Of a DNA stretch of 64,000 nucleotides, positions 1 to 10,921 are shown in pieces. Each line of letters begins with the position of its first letter. Positions within the stretch are counted from its first letter, which is position 1. This DNA comes from Anisakis pegreffii (lineage: Eukaryota; Nematoda; Chromadorea; Rhabditida; Anisakidae): positions 1 through 64,000 of the forward strand of contig JAPYMA010000657.1 of assembly GCA_035041965.1 (NCBI GenBank). Direction: 5' to 3'. The position numbers and the translations under genes are program-made. The notes under the pieces were generated by a model. The model saw only the letters and a program-made list of their open reading frames with translations, was not told where the DNA came from and made no database searches.

Positions 1-690
1 GCTTAAGATCTTCTTAATAACCTAACTACAATGAGACTTTGAATTAGAATTTGGGAGGTGATGTGCCACACTCTCAGGTATTACTAGTATGATTGTTGTC
101 CCTGATAAAATATTATCAATAATATCGATGGTAATGTGTTACTATAGATGCTAATAAAATTTTATTCAGGTATCATTGCTTGCGATCCGCTTTGGCGGAT
201 CGCAAGCAGCGACTATCATGTGGTGAGAGCGATGCGGATCTTGGCGATGGAATGTTCTAAGACATACGGTTAGATTTAATTTTTTTCCTGCATTCTGTCC
301 ATTGTTTTGCAAACTTCTACCTATTCAGTTCAACTGAGTTTGACTTCGGATTCATTTAGGTTTCTTTTAAATGTAGATGGATTTGACTGCGGAAAAAAGA
401 ATAATGAGCGTCGCTAGGTCAAAGTAATAATTGCAATGTGAACTATGCTTGCCGCGGTCTTCGGCATCAATGCTTCATGTTACGGTATGCTTTTATCCAT
501 CACTTCTCATATTTCTGTTGTTTTTATTCGTATTATGATTGTTATTATTACGGAATTCATTCTTTCCATTGGTATTGTGATAATTATCGTTGTATGTAGT
601 ACTTCATCTTTTTTCAATGGTGAAATTGCATTTCTTCTATTTGTTCGACCCGTTTTTGAAATAACTATTGTTTCTCTAAAGATCCTCCTT
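1..690. other. Left flank without recognised gene
   Basis: AT-rich sequence before the tandem array. It contains one strong hairpin (listed separately). A reading frame at 445-801 gives a hydrophobic, low-complexity translation with no family resemblance and runs into the first array-like sequence near 690, so I do not call it a gene. Confidence 0.5.
176..209. repeat. Perfect hairpin, 13-bp stem, 4-nt loop
   Basis: GCTTGCGATCCGC (178-190) is followed by a TTTG loop and its exact reverse complement (195-207); one further T-A pair and a T-G wobble extend the stem. It is GC-rich in AT-rich surroundings. No partner terminal repeat was seen nearby, so it may be the end of a foldback element or a structured site; function unknown. 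Confidence 0.75.
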
Positions 691-2700
691 TTATTTAAAA
701 ATTCATCAGTTACTTTGAAACAAATTGAAAAGCACGTCGGCTTTTTTCAGCGTTCATTTTCGTTTATTTCACAGCAAGGATTTGTTGCAGGAACACTATA
801 GAGTAGTAGTAGTGCGCTCGTTCTCCGAATGGCAGACCAGGGTTCGTGTCTGGTTATGAATTTTTTGACATTTTCTTTCTGATCTTTATTTCATGTCCAG
901 TTTTACATCGCTGTAGGTGTTTGGTGTATCCGGAGAAATATTGATCTGCCATCTTTATGATTTCTTAATTTTGACAAAGGGAGAGGGAAATTTGGCTGTT
1001 TTTGAAAGAGAGTCCATTTTCGCTACTTTTATAGGTGCCTTCTAGTATGTTGGTATTGTTCTGTATTTGCACATGGTAGGCTGTGGTTCGAGTCTCATTT
1101 TTGAAACTTTTAACATTGTGTTTCTGGGTTTTGTTGCAGGTGTAGCTTTGATTTTCGTAGATTTTTGTTGTACTGTGACAGCTATTAATCTGCTTTCGTC
1201 ATTATTTCGAAAATTAGAAAGAGAGGAGGGGGTGGAAAAGTCGTTTTTTTGTGCGAAATTTATTTTCGTCTATTTTATAGCAAATGGCTATTGGAGGTGG
1301 TTTGTGGCGTAGTGGTAGTGCGGTGGTTTTTTACCTGGCAGGTAGGGTTCGTGTCCTCTCGTGAAGCTTTTGACATTTTCTTTTCTACTTTTTGTTTCAT
1401 GTCAGGATTTAGATTTTTTGTAGGTTTATAGTGTATCCTGAGAAATACTGACCTTCCATCTGTACTATTTTTTTAATTTGGAAAAGTGAAAGGAGGGAGG
1501 AGAATTGGCTTTTTTGAGAATTTATCTTCGTCTATTTCATAGCCAGCGGTTGATGTATATACGTCATAGTAAAGTGGTAGTGCATTGGGTTTTAACGTGG
1601 CAGTCCAGCGTTCGGATCTCGTTTTAGAAATTTTCGACATTTTGTTTCTGAATATTATTTCTGTTCTCGCTTTGGGTTCTTGTCGTCTTATGGCGTATCC
1701 TTAGGTACGTTAATCTGCCTTCATAGTTGTTTCGAAAATCAGAAAAACGATAGAAGGGATGAGAAGTCAGCTTTTTTCCAAAATTCGTTTTCGTCTGTTT
1801 CATAGCAAGAAACTATTGCAGGTGCGTTGTGGGGTACTAGTAGCGAGGTAGTTATTCGACTGGCAAGTCAGGGTTCGTACCTGTTTACGAAATTTTTGCT
1901 ATTTTGTCGGTGCGTTATATTGTACTATAGTTAGTGGTAGTTTTTTTTTCGATGGCGGGAAAGCGCTCGAATCTCATTTTTGAAGATATTAACATTCCGT
2001 TTCTGGGTGTTGCTGCAAATGTAGCTTTGATTTTTGTAGGTTTATGTTGTGTTTTGGGAGTTATTAATCTCCTTTCGTTAGTATTTAGAAAAAAAGGAGG
2101 GGTATGGGAAGTTGGGTTGTTTTTCAGAATTCATTTTCGTCTGTTTCATAGCAAGCGGTCGTTGTAGATGTGCCGTAGCGAAGTGGTAGTGCAATGGATT
2201 TCGGAATGGATTTCGGTGCGGCAGTCGAGGGTTCGGACCTACTTTTAGAGATTTTTTACATTTTGTTTTTGAATATTATTTTTGTTCCGGCGTTGTGTTT
2301 TTGTCGTCTTATGGTGTACCCTGAGAGCTGTTAATCTGCTTTCGTCACTGTTTCAAAAATTAGACAAGCGAAGGGGAGAAGTTGGCTTTTTTTTTCAAAA
2401 TTCATTTTCGTCTATTTCATATTATGAAGGTACTTCAGGTGAATCATGGCGTAGTGGTAGTGCGATGGATTTTCGTGAGGCAGCTAGGGTTCGTGTCCGA
2501 TTGTGAAGTTTCTGACATTTTCTTTCTAATCTTTCATTCATGTATAGCTTTTGATTTTTTGTAGTCTTATAGTGTATCCTTAGAAATATTGACCTGTCAC
2601 CTGCACTATTTTTTAATTGAGAAAAGTGAGAGGGGGAACGAGAGTTGGCATTTTTCTGAGATTTTATCTTTATCTATTTCATATCAAGCAGTCCGTATAG

Positions 2701-2778
2701 GTGCGTCGTAGCAGAGTGGTAGTGCACTGGATTTTAACGTAGCAGTCCAGAGTTCGAATCTCGTCTTAGAAACCTTTT
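2701..2778 (+). ncRNA. tRNA-like unit 9 of the array (candidate Pol III unit)
   Basis: A-box-like TAGCAGAGTGGTAGTGC and B-box-like AGTTCGAATC (2751-2760) are spaced as in a tRNA gene, with a TTTT run at 2775-2778. This copy has the B box closest to the tRNA consensus. The T-stem supports only three good pairs, so a functional tRNA is unlikely; a Pol III-transcribed derivative is possible but unproven. Confidence 0.3.
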
Positions 2779-3722
2779 ACATTTTGTTTCTGAATATTAT
2801 CTCTGTTATCGCTTTGGGTTTTTGTCATCTTAAGATGTATGCTGAGGGCTACTAATCTGCTTTCATAGCTGTTTCGAACATTAGAAAAACAAAAGAAGGG
2901 ATGAGAAGTCAGCTTTTTTCCAAAATTCGTTTTCGTCTGTTCCATAGCACGAAATTATTGCAGGTGCGCTGTGGGGTACCAGTAGCGAGGTAGTTATTCG
3001 AGTGGCAAGTCAGGGTTCGTACCTGTTTACGAAATTTTTGCTATTTTTTTGGAAAATTTTATCTTTTGACTAGCTTTGGGTTTTTGAGGCTTATGATGTA
3101 TCCTGAGAGGTACTAATCTTCCTCGCCATTTCGAAAAAAGGGAAAGGGAAAGAGAAGTTTGGCTCTTTTTTTTGAGTCCATTTTCGTCTATTTCATAGCA
3201 AGGAAGTGTTTCAGGCGCACCGTAGCGTAGTGGTAGTGGTCTGCGTTTTGGAATGAAAGGTCAGTGTTCGTTCTGCGTTTATGAAATTTTTGATACTTTC
3301 TTCCAGAATTTTATTTCAGGTGTTACTTGGGGTTTGTTAGGCTTATGATCTGCCCCGAGAGATATTACTCTGTCTTTTCGCTATTTCGGAAAACAGGAAA
3401 GGAGGAGAGAAGTTTGGCATTTTTTTCGGGATTCATTTTCGTCTCTTTCATAGGAAGCAAGCGTTACAGATGTGGTTTAGTGTAGTGGTAGTGCTCTACG
3501 TATTGGCAGGAACGGTAGGGTTCGTTCCTTGCTTACTGATTTTTTGATATTTTCTTCCTGAATTTTATTTTATGTCGAGATTAGAGTTTTCGAGTCTCAT
3601 GGTAAATCCTGAAAGGTATTAATCTTCCTATCTTGCCATTTCGAAAAAAGGGGAAGGAAGAGAGAGATTTGGCATTTTTTTGGAATCCATTTTCGTCTAT
3701 TTCATAGCAAGGAAGTGTGTCA

Positions 3723-3800
3723 GGTGAGCCGTAGCGTAGTGGTAGTGATCTGTGTTTTGGGATATGGGGTCAGGGTTCGTTCCCCGCTAGTGGAATTTTT
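3723..3800 (+). ncRNA. tRNA-like unit 13 of the array (candidate Pol III unit)
   Basis: A-box-like GTAGCGTAGTGGTAGTG (3731-3747), B-box-like GGTTCGTTCC (3774-3783) and a T5 run (3796-3800) lie in the order and spacing of a small Pol III gene. The T-stem has three G-C pairs and two mismatches. Units 11 and 15 are close relatives of this copy, about 508 bp away on each side. Confidence 0.3.
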
Positions 3801-4425
3801 GATACTTTCTTCCAGAATTTTATTTCAGGTGTTACATGGGGTTTGTTAGGCTTATGATCTGTCCCGAGAGATATTAATTTGCCCTTTTCGTTATTTTGAG
3901 AAACGAGAAATGCAGAGGGAGTTTGGAATTTTTTTCGGAATCTATTTTCGTCTATTCCATCGAAAGGGAGCCTAGTATATGCGTTTTAGTGTGGTGGTAG
4001 TTCTCTATGTATTGGTGTACATGAAAGGGTTCGTTCCCAGTTTGTAAAACTTTTGATATTTTCTTCCTGAATTTTATTTTATATCTAGCTTTGGATTTTT
4101 GAGGCTTATGGTATGTCTTGAGAGGTATTAATCTTCCTTCCTTGCCATTTCGAAGAAGAAAATGAGGGAGAGAAGTTTGGCGTTTTTTTTTTGGAATCCA
4201 TTTTCTTCTATTTTATAGCAAGGTATTGTTGTAGATGCGGTGTAGTATAGTGGTAGTGATCCGTTCTTTGGGATAAGGACTCAGGGTTCATTCCCCGTTT
4301 GTGAATTCTCTGATACTATCTTCCAGAACTTTATTTCAAGTTTTGCAAGGAATTTTTGAGGTTTATGGTGTGTTTTCAGAGCCGTTAATCTGCTTTCGTC
4401 GCTATTTCGAAATTTGAAAAAACGG

Positions 4426-6335
4426 CAGGGATTCATATGGGATTTTATGTAAGCTTATGGATGTGCGGTCGCGATTGTGTTTTTTGGTACGATGGAGATG
4501 TTTGGAGAGGAGGGAAAGTACACGTACTGCGGAGAGGTCAACGACTGACGGATGAAGCAGCGGAGGATATGGTGCTAATAACGGCAGCGTTTGTGATCCT
4601 AATCAGTGATCCTTTAATGAATTTGTTGTCTTATTTATGCTTATGGAATTTGATTGTATTTTATGTCGCGTCGCCTCAGTGCAGTTTTCTCATTTTGAGG
4701 ATGAGAGGCAGGGTAATCATATTCGTGATTTTCTCAGCGTCATCATTTATTGCTCAAGATCTGTCAAAATTTCCCTCATTCGTTTCGTTTTTCGACGTTC
4801 CCCTCTCCATAACGCCACTTTCACTTCGTTTTATCGATGAGGCGATCGATAACAATTATTTTTGAGCACCTTGCTTTGTATGGCTTTTTTCGTTATTATC
4901 GTATTGTTGCTATTGGCGGTGTTGTCGCACCAGCTCCCTCCATTTTTTTCGTCAAATTCCTTGTAAAAAGAGCTCAAACTCTGCTCAGCCCAAAAAAATT
5001 CTCGAATTGGATTCCTTATTGTTCGAGATGGCATGTGGCGCCATTTGCAGTATTTTGACCACATTCCACATGGTGCGACAGCAGAATAAAAATTTTTTTG
5101 TTGTTGTAATTTTTAATTTCTGTTCGCCACCTAGAGGAGGACGCCTCTCGATGCTGAGCCGTCGGGTGATGATGCATTGAGACTGTCCTTTCCTCGAAAC
5201 GGTCTCCTAGCGTTGGCGTTGTCACGCATCGGGTGTGCTGTGGCGCGTCTCGCGTTTGAGACCGTGTGGCGCTTTTTGTGTGGTGGCCGGCTGGGGAGGA
5301 TCCCGTGCAGTGCGGGTTGACTTGGCCGCTTGCCATCCCCCCGTTATAGAATGGAGGTGGTGGGGTGATGCTGAAAATTTTTTTGAAATTGGCATGATGC
5401 CAAGTTTAGAATACTGAGGTTTGTGACGATTCGCCAATGTTACCATTTGAAGAGGAGAATTTTTTATTGTGAAAAATTGTTTTGTAAAATTATAATTTTT
5501 TCCATCGATAAGCTGAAATAAACGAATGTTTCTTTGATGCGATTGACGGAGTGCCGACTCTCATGTTGTCCATCGAAATAAATTACCTTTGAAGAACTTC
5601 GAAGCGTTTGCCGTCTGTTGTTTCACGCACACACAAAGCCAGCAACGTCTTGTTAAGGATAAGAGCAGAATTTTGAATGTTGCACTACCGCAAAGCCTTT
5701 GAGATAGATTTCCAATCCGACTTAGTGAACCGGTGACGAAACATCGCCTTTCGGAAGTGTCAGATTAAAACCGTTGAGCAATGTGCGTAACAAAATTGCA
5801 TAGCTAAAATGACTGATTAAAATACAGACAATCTTTTCCCGCATTTTTTTGAACATTTATCCACTAAAATATTTTTCACGGTCGTGATGATGCTTGAATT
5901 TTTTGTTGCTTCTCTATCGTGCCACTTACTGCGTGACTTTGTCTGATATTCGTTTGAAACGCGCTTCTTTATCCGTTCATAATGCATCGCTGTCAAAGCT
6001 TTATTCCATTCATCCCGATTCTTGATGATGAAACAGAAGAATGCTTAATTATAATCCTTATCTAACGATCTCTGTAGGCGGAATTCGTAAGAAAAAAAGC
6101 CAAATAATCAGTTCGTTCGAATGTCTTCCACATGTTTGAAAAGTACAATTTCCCAAGCACATCTGCAATCCAAACGCCAGTTCTCCCTGGTAATTTGGAC
6201 CTTTGTGCGCGTATTGTATCCCTTTCAAATGCAAGACTGCCGCCGTAACAACTGAGTTATTGTTCGTAATTGTCAGCGATATCAAAATCTTAAGTTTTTA
6301 AGGCACAATAAGTTATTATACGAAATTGTAACGGT
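4426..6335. other. Spacer between array and caspase gene
   Basis: No gene recognised. A 142-codon frame at 4437-4865 has no family resemblance. A GC-richer island at about 5125-5360 contains a 7-bp inverted pair (CGGTCTC near 5200 and GAGACCG near 5258) but does not match SRP RNA, RNase P RNA or rRNA as I know them. The rest is AT-rich and presumably holds the caspase promoter and 5' UTR. Confidence 0.4.
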
Positions 6336-9300
6336 ATGGCTGAGGCGATGTCAGAGAAACGACGCCAACTGTTGGATTGTAATTTACCGATTTGGAACGA
6401 AAAACTGAATCTTCAAGATACTCTGAATGAGTTGCGTGAACATGCGATTTTAAATGATCACATTATTGATATTATCGAGGTAAATCTTTGCATTATTACT
6501 TTCCATCTCAGTGGTGAATGTTGAAAATTTCACCATTGCTGTCACTCGGAATTGAAGTCGTTTGCACAGTTCTGAGTTGACTGACAAGACTGTTTGAAAC
6601 TGAATTGAACATCCATGAAACGATATATGATTCAGAGTGAAAAGACACATCAGATGCAATGTTACCAGTTTATAAAACAATTGAAAATGCGTGGTAATGG
6701 CGCATTCGATTCATTCTATTATGCGCTCATCGGAACTAATCAAAGGTATTCTTCGTTCATCCTCACAGAGATCATTTTGTGTTCAGTTATGTTCACCAGC
6801 AGCAACCGTATGATGCCTGTTTGCAGCGATTCTTATTTGCAAATTAAAAATGTTTTGATGTACCCGAAGGAAAGTATTAACTAAATACGTATGAGTGTTT
6901 GTGATCTTGTGTTTCAACTGTCTTATCACTACTCAATGCTTCTTTTTTTGCAGTAATTTAGCACGGCTGTTAGAAGAAGAAATGAACGTGAAGACGATAA
7001 ATTCGGAACTGAAAAGCACAAAAGAGTCGCCTGAATTGTATGTTGAGTTTTTGTTGCTGAGAATAAATGGAACACTTTTGAATCATACATTTTGGTTGAT
7101 AAAATTGAGATCGGTTTGCATTGTGAAGAAAGTAATTTTGTTTTCTGTTTATTTTTCTCATGAAATTCTTTCATTTCCATCCAACGATTGATACGATACT
7201 TGACAGTTATTTCTTTCAGTAACAAATCATTCGTTCAATTCCCTTCAAAAATATGCAATTTGTGAGATTTTTTCAAAAGTTCAATTGCATTTGTTTGCTG
7301 GATACAATTGAATTCTTTTTTTACAGTGACAACACACGGAATGGCGTCGTCGTGAAAGCAAACAACAATAAAGAAAGCAGTGAATATTCAGTGAGGTTGG
7401 ATTGCCAATAAATTATCAGAATAATCTCATCTGTTCGTTGTTTTCTTTTTCGTTAATGGCGTTTAGTTGTTATAAATAACAATCGGTGTGACCGGTGAAA
7501 GTTATCAACATAAATAAATCATTCGTTTTAGACGTGTCAATTCGTTATCAAGTCCAAAGCAGTTACGTCAATTGCAAAATAATCTTTTGAATATTCCACT
7601 CGAGAACGTAACAGCAAAGTCGGTTGAGACTAATCAACAATATTATAAGGAATACGACAATCTGAAAGGTTTGTATAGTCAGTTCTGATATATAGTTTGG
7701 TATTTGGTATAGTCAACGTTTTTTTTTTGATCTTCGCATAATTTTATAAGATTTGTTCAAAACATTTCAGAAAGTCATCCGCTTTAAGGAGTTTCAATTT
7801 TTTGCATCGTGACCCTGTTTATTACAAAATTTTGATTGGTTTCCAGTTTTGAAAATTGTCAATTTCGATTTCATCTCGAGATTGATTTGTTTTTTCATTG
7901 ATTTAAAATTGCCATTTTCAAGTGAAAGAAACGAGCGGTATTCTGTATGATTTATGTGTTGAATGTGTCGATAACAATAATGCATCGTTTGATCTCGACA
8001 ATTTCAATGAGGAATTTGTTAGTTTTTATTGCATGATGACATTCATTCATTATTTGTTCATTGTGTTATCGATGTTGCATTGTCATTGCAGATTCGCTTG
8101 GAAATGAAAATTGATGGAGTTATTCTACTGTTTATGAGAACAGAAAGATTCATTAGATCTTCATACTGAAGATACACAATGATAGCTAATTTCTTGGAAA
8201 GTAAGCGAGAAATGTGCAGAACTAATATGTTAATGAAGTTAATAATTGTGCAAGAACCATATGGAAATGGGGATTTGAATGAGTGTTTATTCAGATGTAT
8301 CCAAATTTTACGTCACCTCGTGGATTGGCATTAATCATAAACAATCGTTACTTTCAAACGATGCCCGAACGACTAGGTACCGATGTAGACGAGAGTAATT
8401 TTAGCCGTTTGCTTCAACAACTCGGCTATTCGGTTACCGTCTATAGAAATCTTTGCTCAAAGGTTATTCATTAAACAGTATTTATCTTGTTGAAGCCTAG
8501 ATTATTATTTCGAGAAGTGAAAACTTACAAATCATAATTCAATCCGAGAAATGCATAGTTAATTCATAGTTATGATTACTTCATAATCTTTCAATTCATG
8601 ACTGCGTTCGTAATTCATTCATCTATTCGAGAAATGAAAACTTATGATGTATTCGAATAGTTTGACAGGATAACTCATCCGATTAAGGTCTACTCAATGT
8701 AGCGAGATTTCGATGCGGCGATTCATCAGTATTAGCTATATCTTATAATGTCGTAAGATATTGTTCTCAAAATTTTGGTGATACTAGCTCAAAGAAAAGC
8801 ATATCAAGGTGCAAGTATCATTTCTGAGTGTCGAATGTCATTTTATTTATCAGTCATGGGCAGTTCAGTTACACGCTAACGATAAACACTGAGAATGCAA
8901 AAGTTATAGGAAATGATGTCTCGTTTACAAATATTCTCAAAGAATCCGCATCATGCAACGGTGCATTCCTGTGTGGTTTGTGTGCTAACACACGGTGAGC
9001 ACGGAGAAGTGTACGGTGTCGACGACCAGCCTGTATCAGTGCTGCATATGGTTTCGATGCTGAACGCTGTTAGCTGTCCTTTACTGGCACATAAACCCAA
9101 ATTGTTCTTCATCCAAGCATGTCGAGGACGTTAGTCTTTCACTCATTACACCAAAACGTTCCTGAACGTTTCACTGCCTCCTGCAGTTTATTCATGCAAT
9201 CTCAATGTGTCTTATCGAACTGCCAACTGATGAACCAATTAAATGCGAGTATAACTCATTAATTTAAGTGGTAATGTTTCAAATTGAGCCATTTCTCTAA

Positions 9301-10921
9301 AAGAGCAAATTAGTGTGAATTCAATGTTCACAGCAATTGTTCAGAGCGTTATGACCATGGTTTTCGTGGAGGTGTTGATATAGCTGATGGATTCTTCGAT
9401 CGATGGTTCTCGTGCACAGCGCCTCAAACGAATGCGAAGGTTGATACTGATCAACTGGCGAAGTCATTTTTAACTGCTCTTCTCATTCAGTTTTATGTTA
9501 TTTATTTATTTCTTCTGTTTACTGCACTGTTTAAACCTTTTCAGAAGTTTTGAAGGCTTTGTGGTGAAAGAGGAAATTCAATGGTTTATTTGAAATCACT
9601 TAAAGACGTTGATCTTAAATCACTGGTTATTGGTATCAGCATAAATCACATATATTCATTAGTTTGAGAACATTCACGAAAGTTTACTCTGTTACTCATT
9701 GATTATTAAGAGTTTCTAAATTAGTACACACCGAACGAACGGTTCATGATGTCTTATTATTGCATCAGTGTTGATAACTATCAATTGAGTGGCAGTTTAT
9801 CACTGAGTCGACATTTTGATGATGCAGTTGGTCCATCTCATTGATAAAACCATAATCCATATCGCCATTATTTTTACTGATTCCGATTTATATCTTGGAA
9901 AAGCGAATGAACGAATTTGAACAACGAAATGTTATATTGTCCATTCTTAATCATTGTTTATTCGGCGTAATTACTTCACGATTCGCGCATAATTATACCC
10001 TGTAATACCATTATTTTCGCTTATAATTATGCCATCAAAGTATGCCCTGAAATCGATTCGTATCATTACGTCGTTAAATGAAATTTCACTGTAGTGCACA
10101 TGATCTGTTATCATACACATCAATAAGTCAAGTAATCTTCAATATGCAGTTATTCGTGATGTTGGTCAAATTTGTCAGTATTTTCGATATTGTTAATGAA
10201 CTGGTGCAATTTTAAGATCGCCGATCGAAGCTGACATTCTGATATCGTATGCAACAACACCGGGTTATGTGTCGTGGCGTAACTCGATGAAAGGCAGTTG
10301 GTTCATACAGAGTATTTGTGAAGTGTTCTCGAAACGAGCCAAAGACACCGATATCTTAGCAATGCTCACTATGGTTGGTTCGTTTCTGTCGTTTGAATTG
10401 TTTTAAGCCACTGTTTTGTGCATAGTATTTTGTGATTACTTTCAAGGTTCCCTTTATTCCTCAAGAAATATTCTTCATTGACAACTGAACAACACAAAAA
10501 TGATCGTTTTCTGTTGATTCAGTCCCATATTCGTTATTATGTCTGTCTCTTCAGACAAGCATTTGATTTCGAACAATTCAGAATTTAGAAGCATTAACAA
10601 GCTCTAATAAATACATTCGAGTTACTCTAGTCAGGCTATCACCTCTACTCATTACTTCAAAATTCTTTATTCGTTGCATATTTTCAGTACTTAATCGAAT
10701 GACCTTATTTTCACTGTATAAGTCGTAGTCAACATGAATAGAATTCAATTCATCATCGCTCGACCTGTACGGAACTGAATTTTAATTCAATTGAGGTGAA
10801 CAAAAGAGTCGCAGAAGCATTCGAGAGTACATCAGGTGCATACAAGCAGATACCTGATCATTCGTCGAGATTGCGTCGGAATTTCTATTTCTTTCCTGGA
10901 ATCAATCAAAAAACACATTAA
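6336..10921 (+). CDS. ced-3: CED-3-like caspase with N-terminal CARD
   Basis: Cysteine protease that executes apoptosis, normally activated through CED-4/APAF-1 by CARD pairing. Proposed exons: 6336-6479, 6636-6745, 6954-7037, 7327-7395, 7532-7668, 7923-8017, 8092-8118 (weak), 8295-8462, 8910-9129, 9345-9462, 10217-10373, 10796-10921; about 484 residues, close to CED-3. Exons 1-2 encode the CARD (residues 1-85), followed by a polar linker. The large subunit begins near residue 223 with [10 protein letters not shown]; the catalytic His lies in LTHGEHGE (about 306) and the Cys in FFIQACRG (about 349). VDTD before the small subunit is a plausible processing site. The small subunit has [18 protein letters not shown] and [12 protein letters not shown]. 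The order of parts and motifs make the identity firm; exon 7 and the exon 10 donor are the least certain splice choices. Confidence 0.88.

Larger units (their letters stand above)
690..4425 (+). repeat. Tandem array of ~255-263-bp units with tRNA-like heads
   Basis: About 15 diverged units. Each carries an A-box-like motif of the form GTAGYGTAGTGGTAGTGC, a B-box-like GGTTCGNNTCC, then a T4-T7 run within roughly 10-30 bases. B-box-like motifs start at about 841, 1085, 1346, 1609, 1872, 1965, 2230, 2488, 2751, 3014, 3264, 3519, 3774, 4028 and 4285, so spacing is 244-265 bp except for one 93-bp step (a truncated unit). The rest of each unit is shared: a T-rich stretch, a GGTGTATCCTGAGAG-type block, an ATTAATCTGCC block, a purine stretch, and a TTCGTCTATTTCATAGCAAG block just before the next head. 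T-stems pair over only about 3-5 bp, so these are not canonical tRNA genes. A tRNA-derived satellite, SINE-derived array or family of Pol III units would all fit. Confidence 0.85.

Noticed and set aside
793..4300. Canonical tRNA genes at the B-box motifs
   Set aside because: T-stems have only three to five pairs, acceptor stems are not evident and no consistent anticodon loop could be placed; treated as tRNA-like units only.
445..4865. Open frames of 60-142 codons in and around the array
   Set aside because: Hydrophobic low-complexity translations caused by T-rich repeats; homologous units do not keep the frame.
5125..5360. SRP RNA gene
   Set aside because: GGCGCG and GAGGATC words look suggestive, but their order and the remembered conserved SRP motifs do not match.
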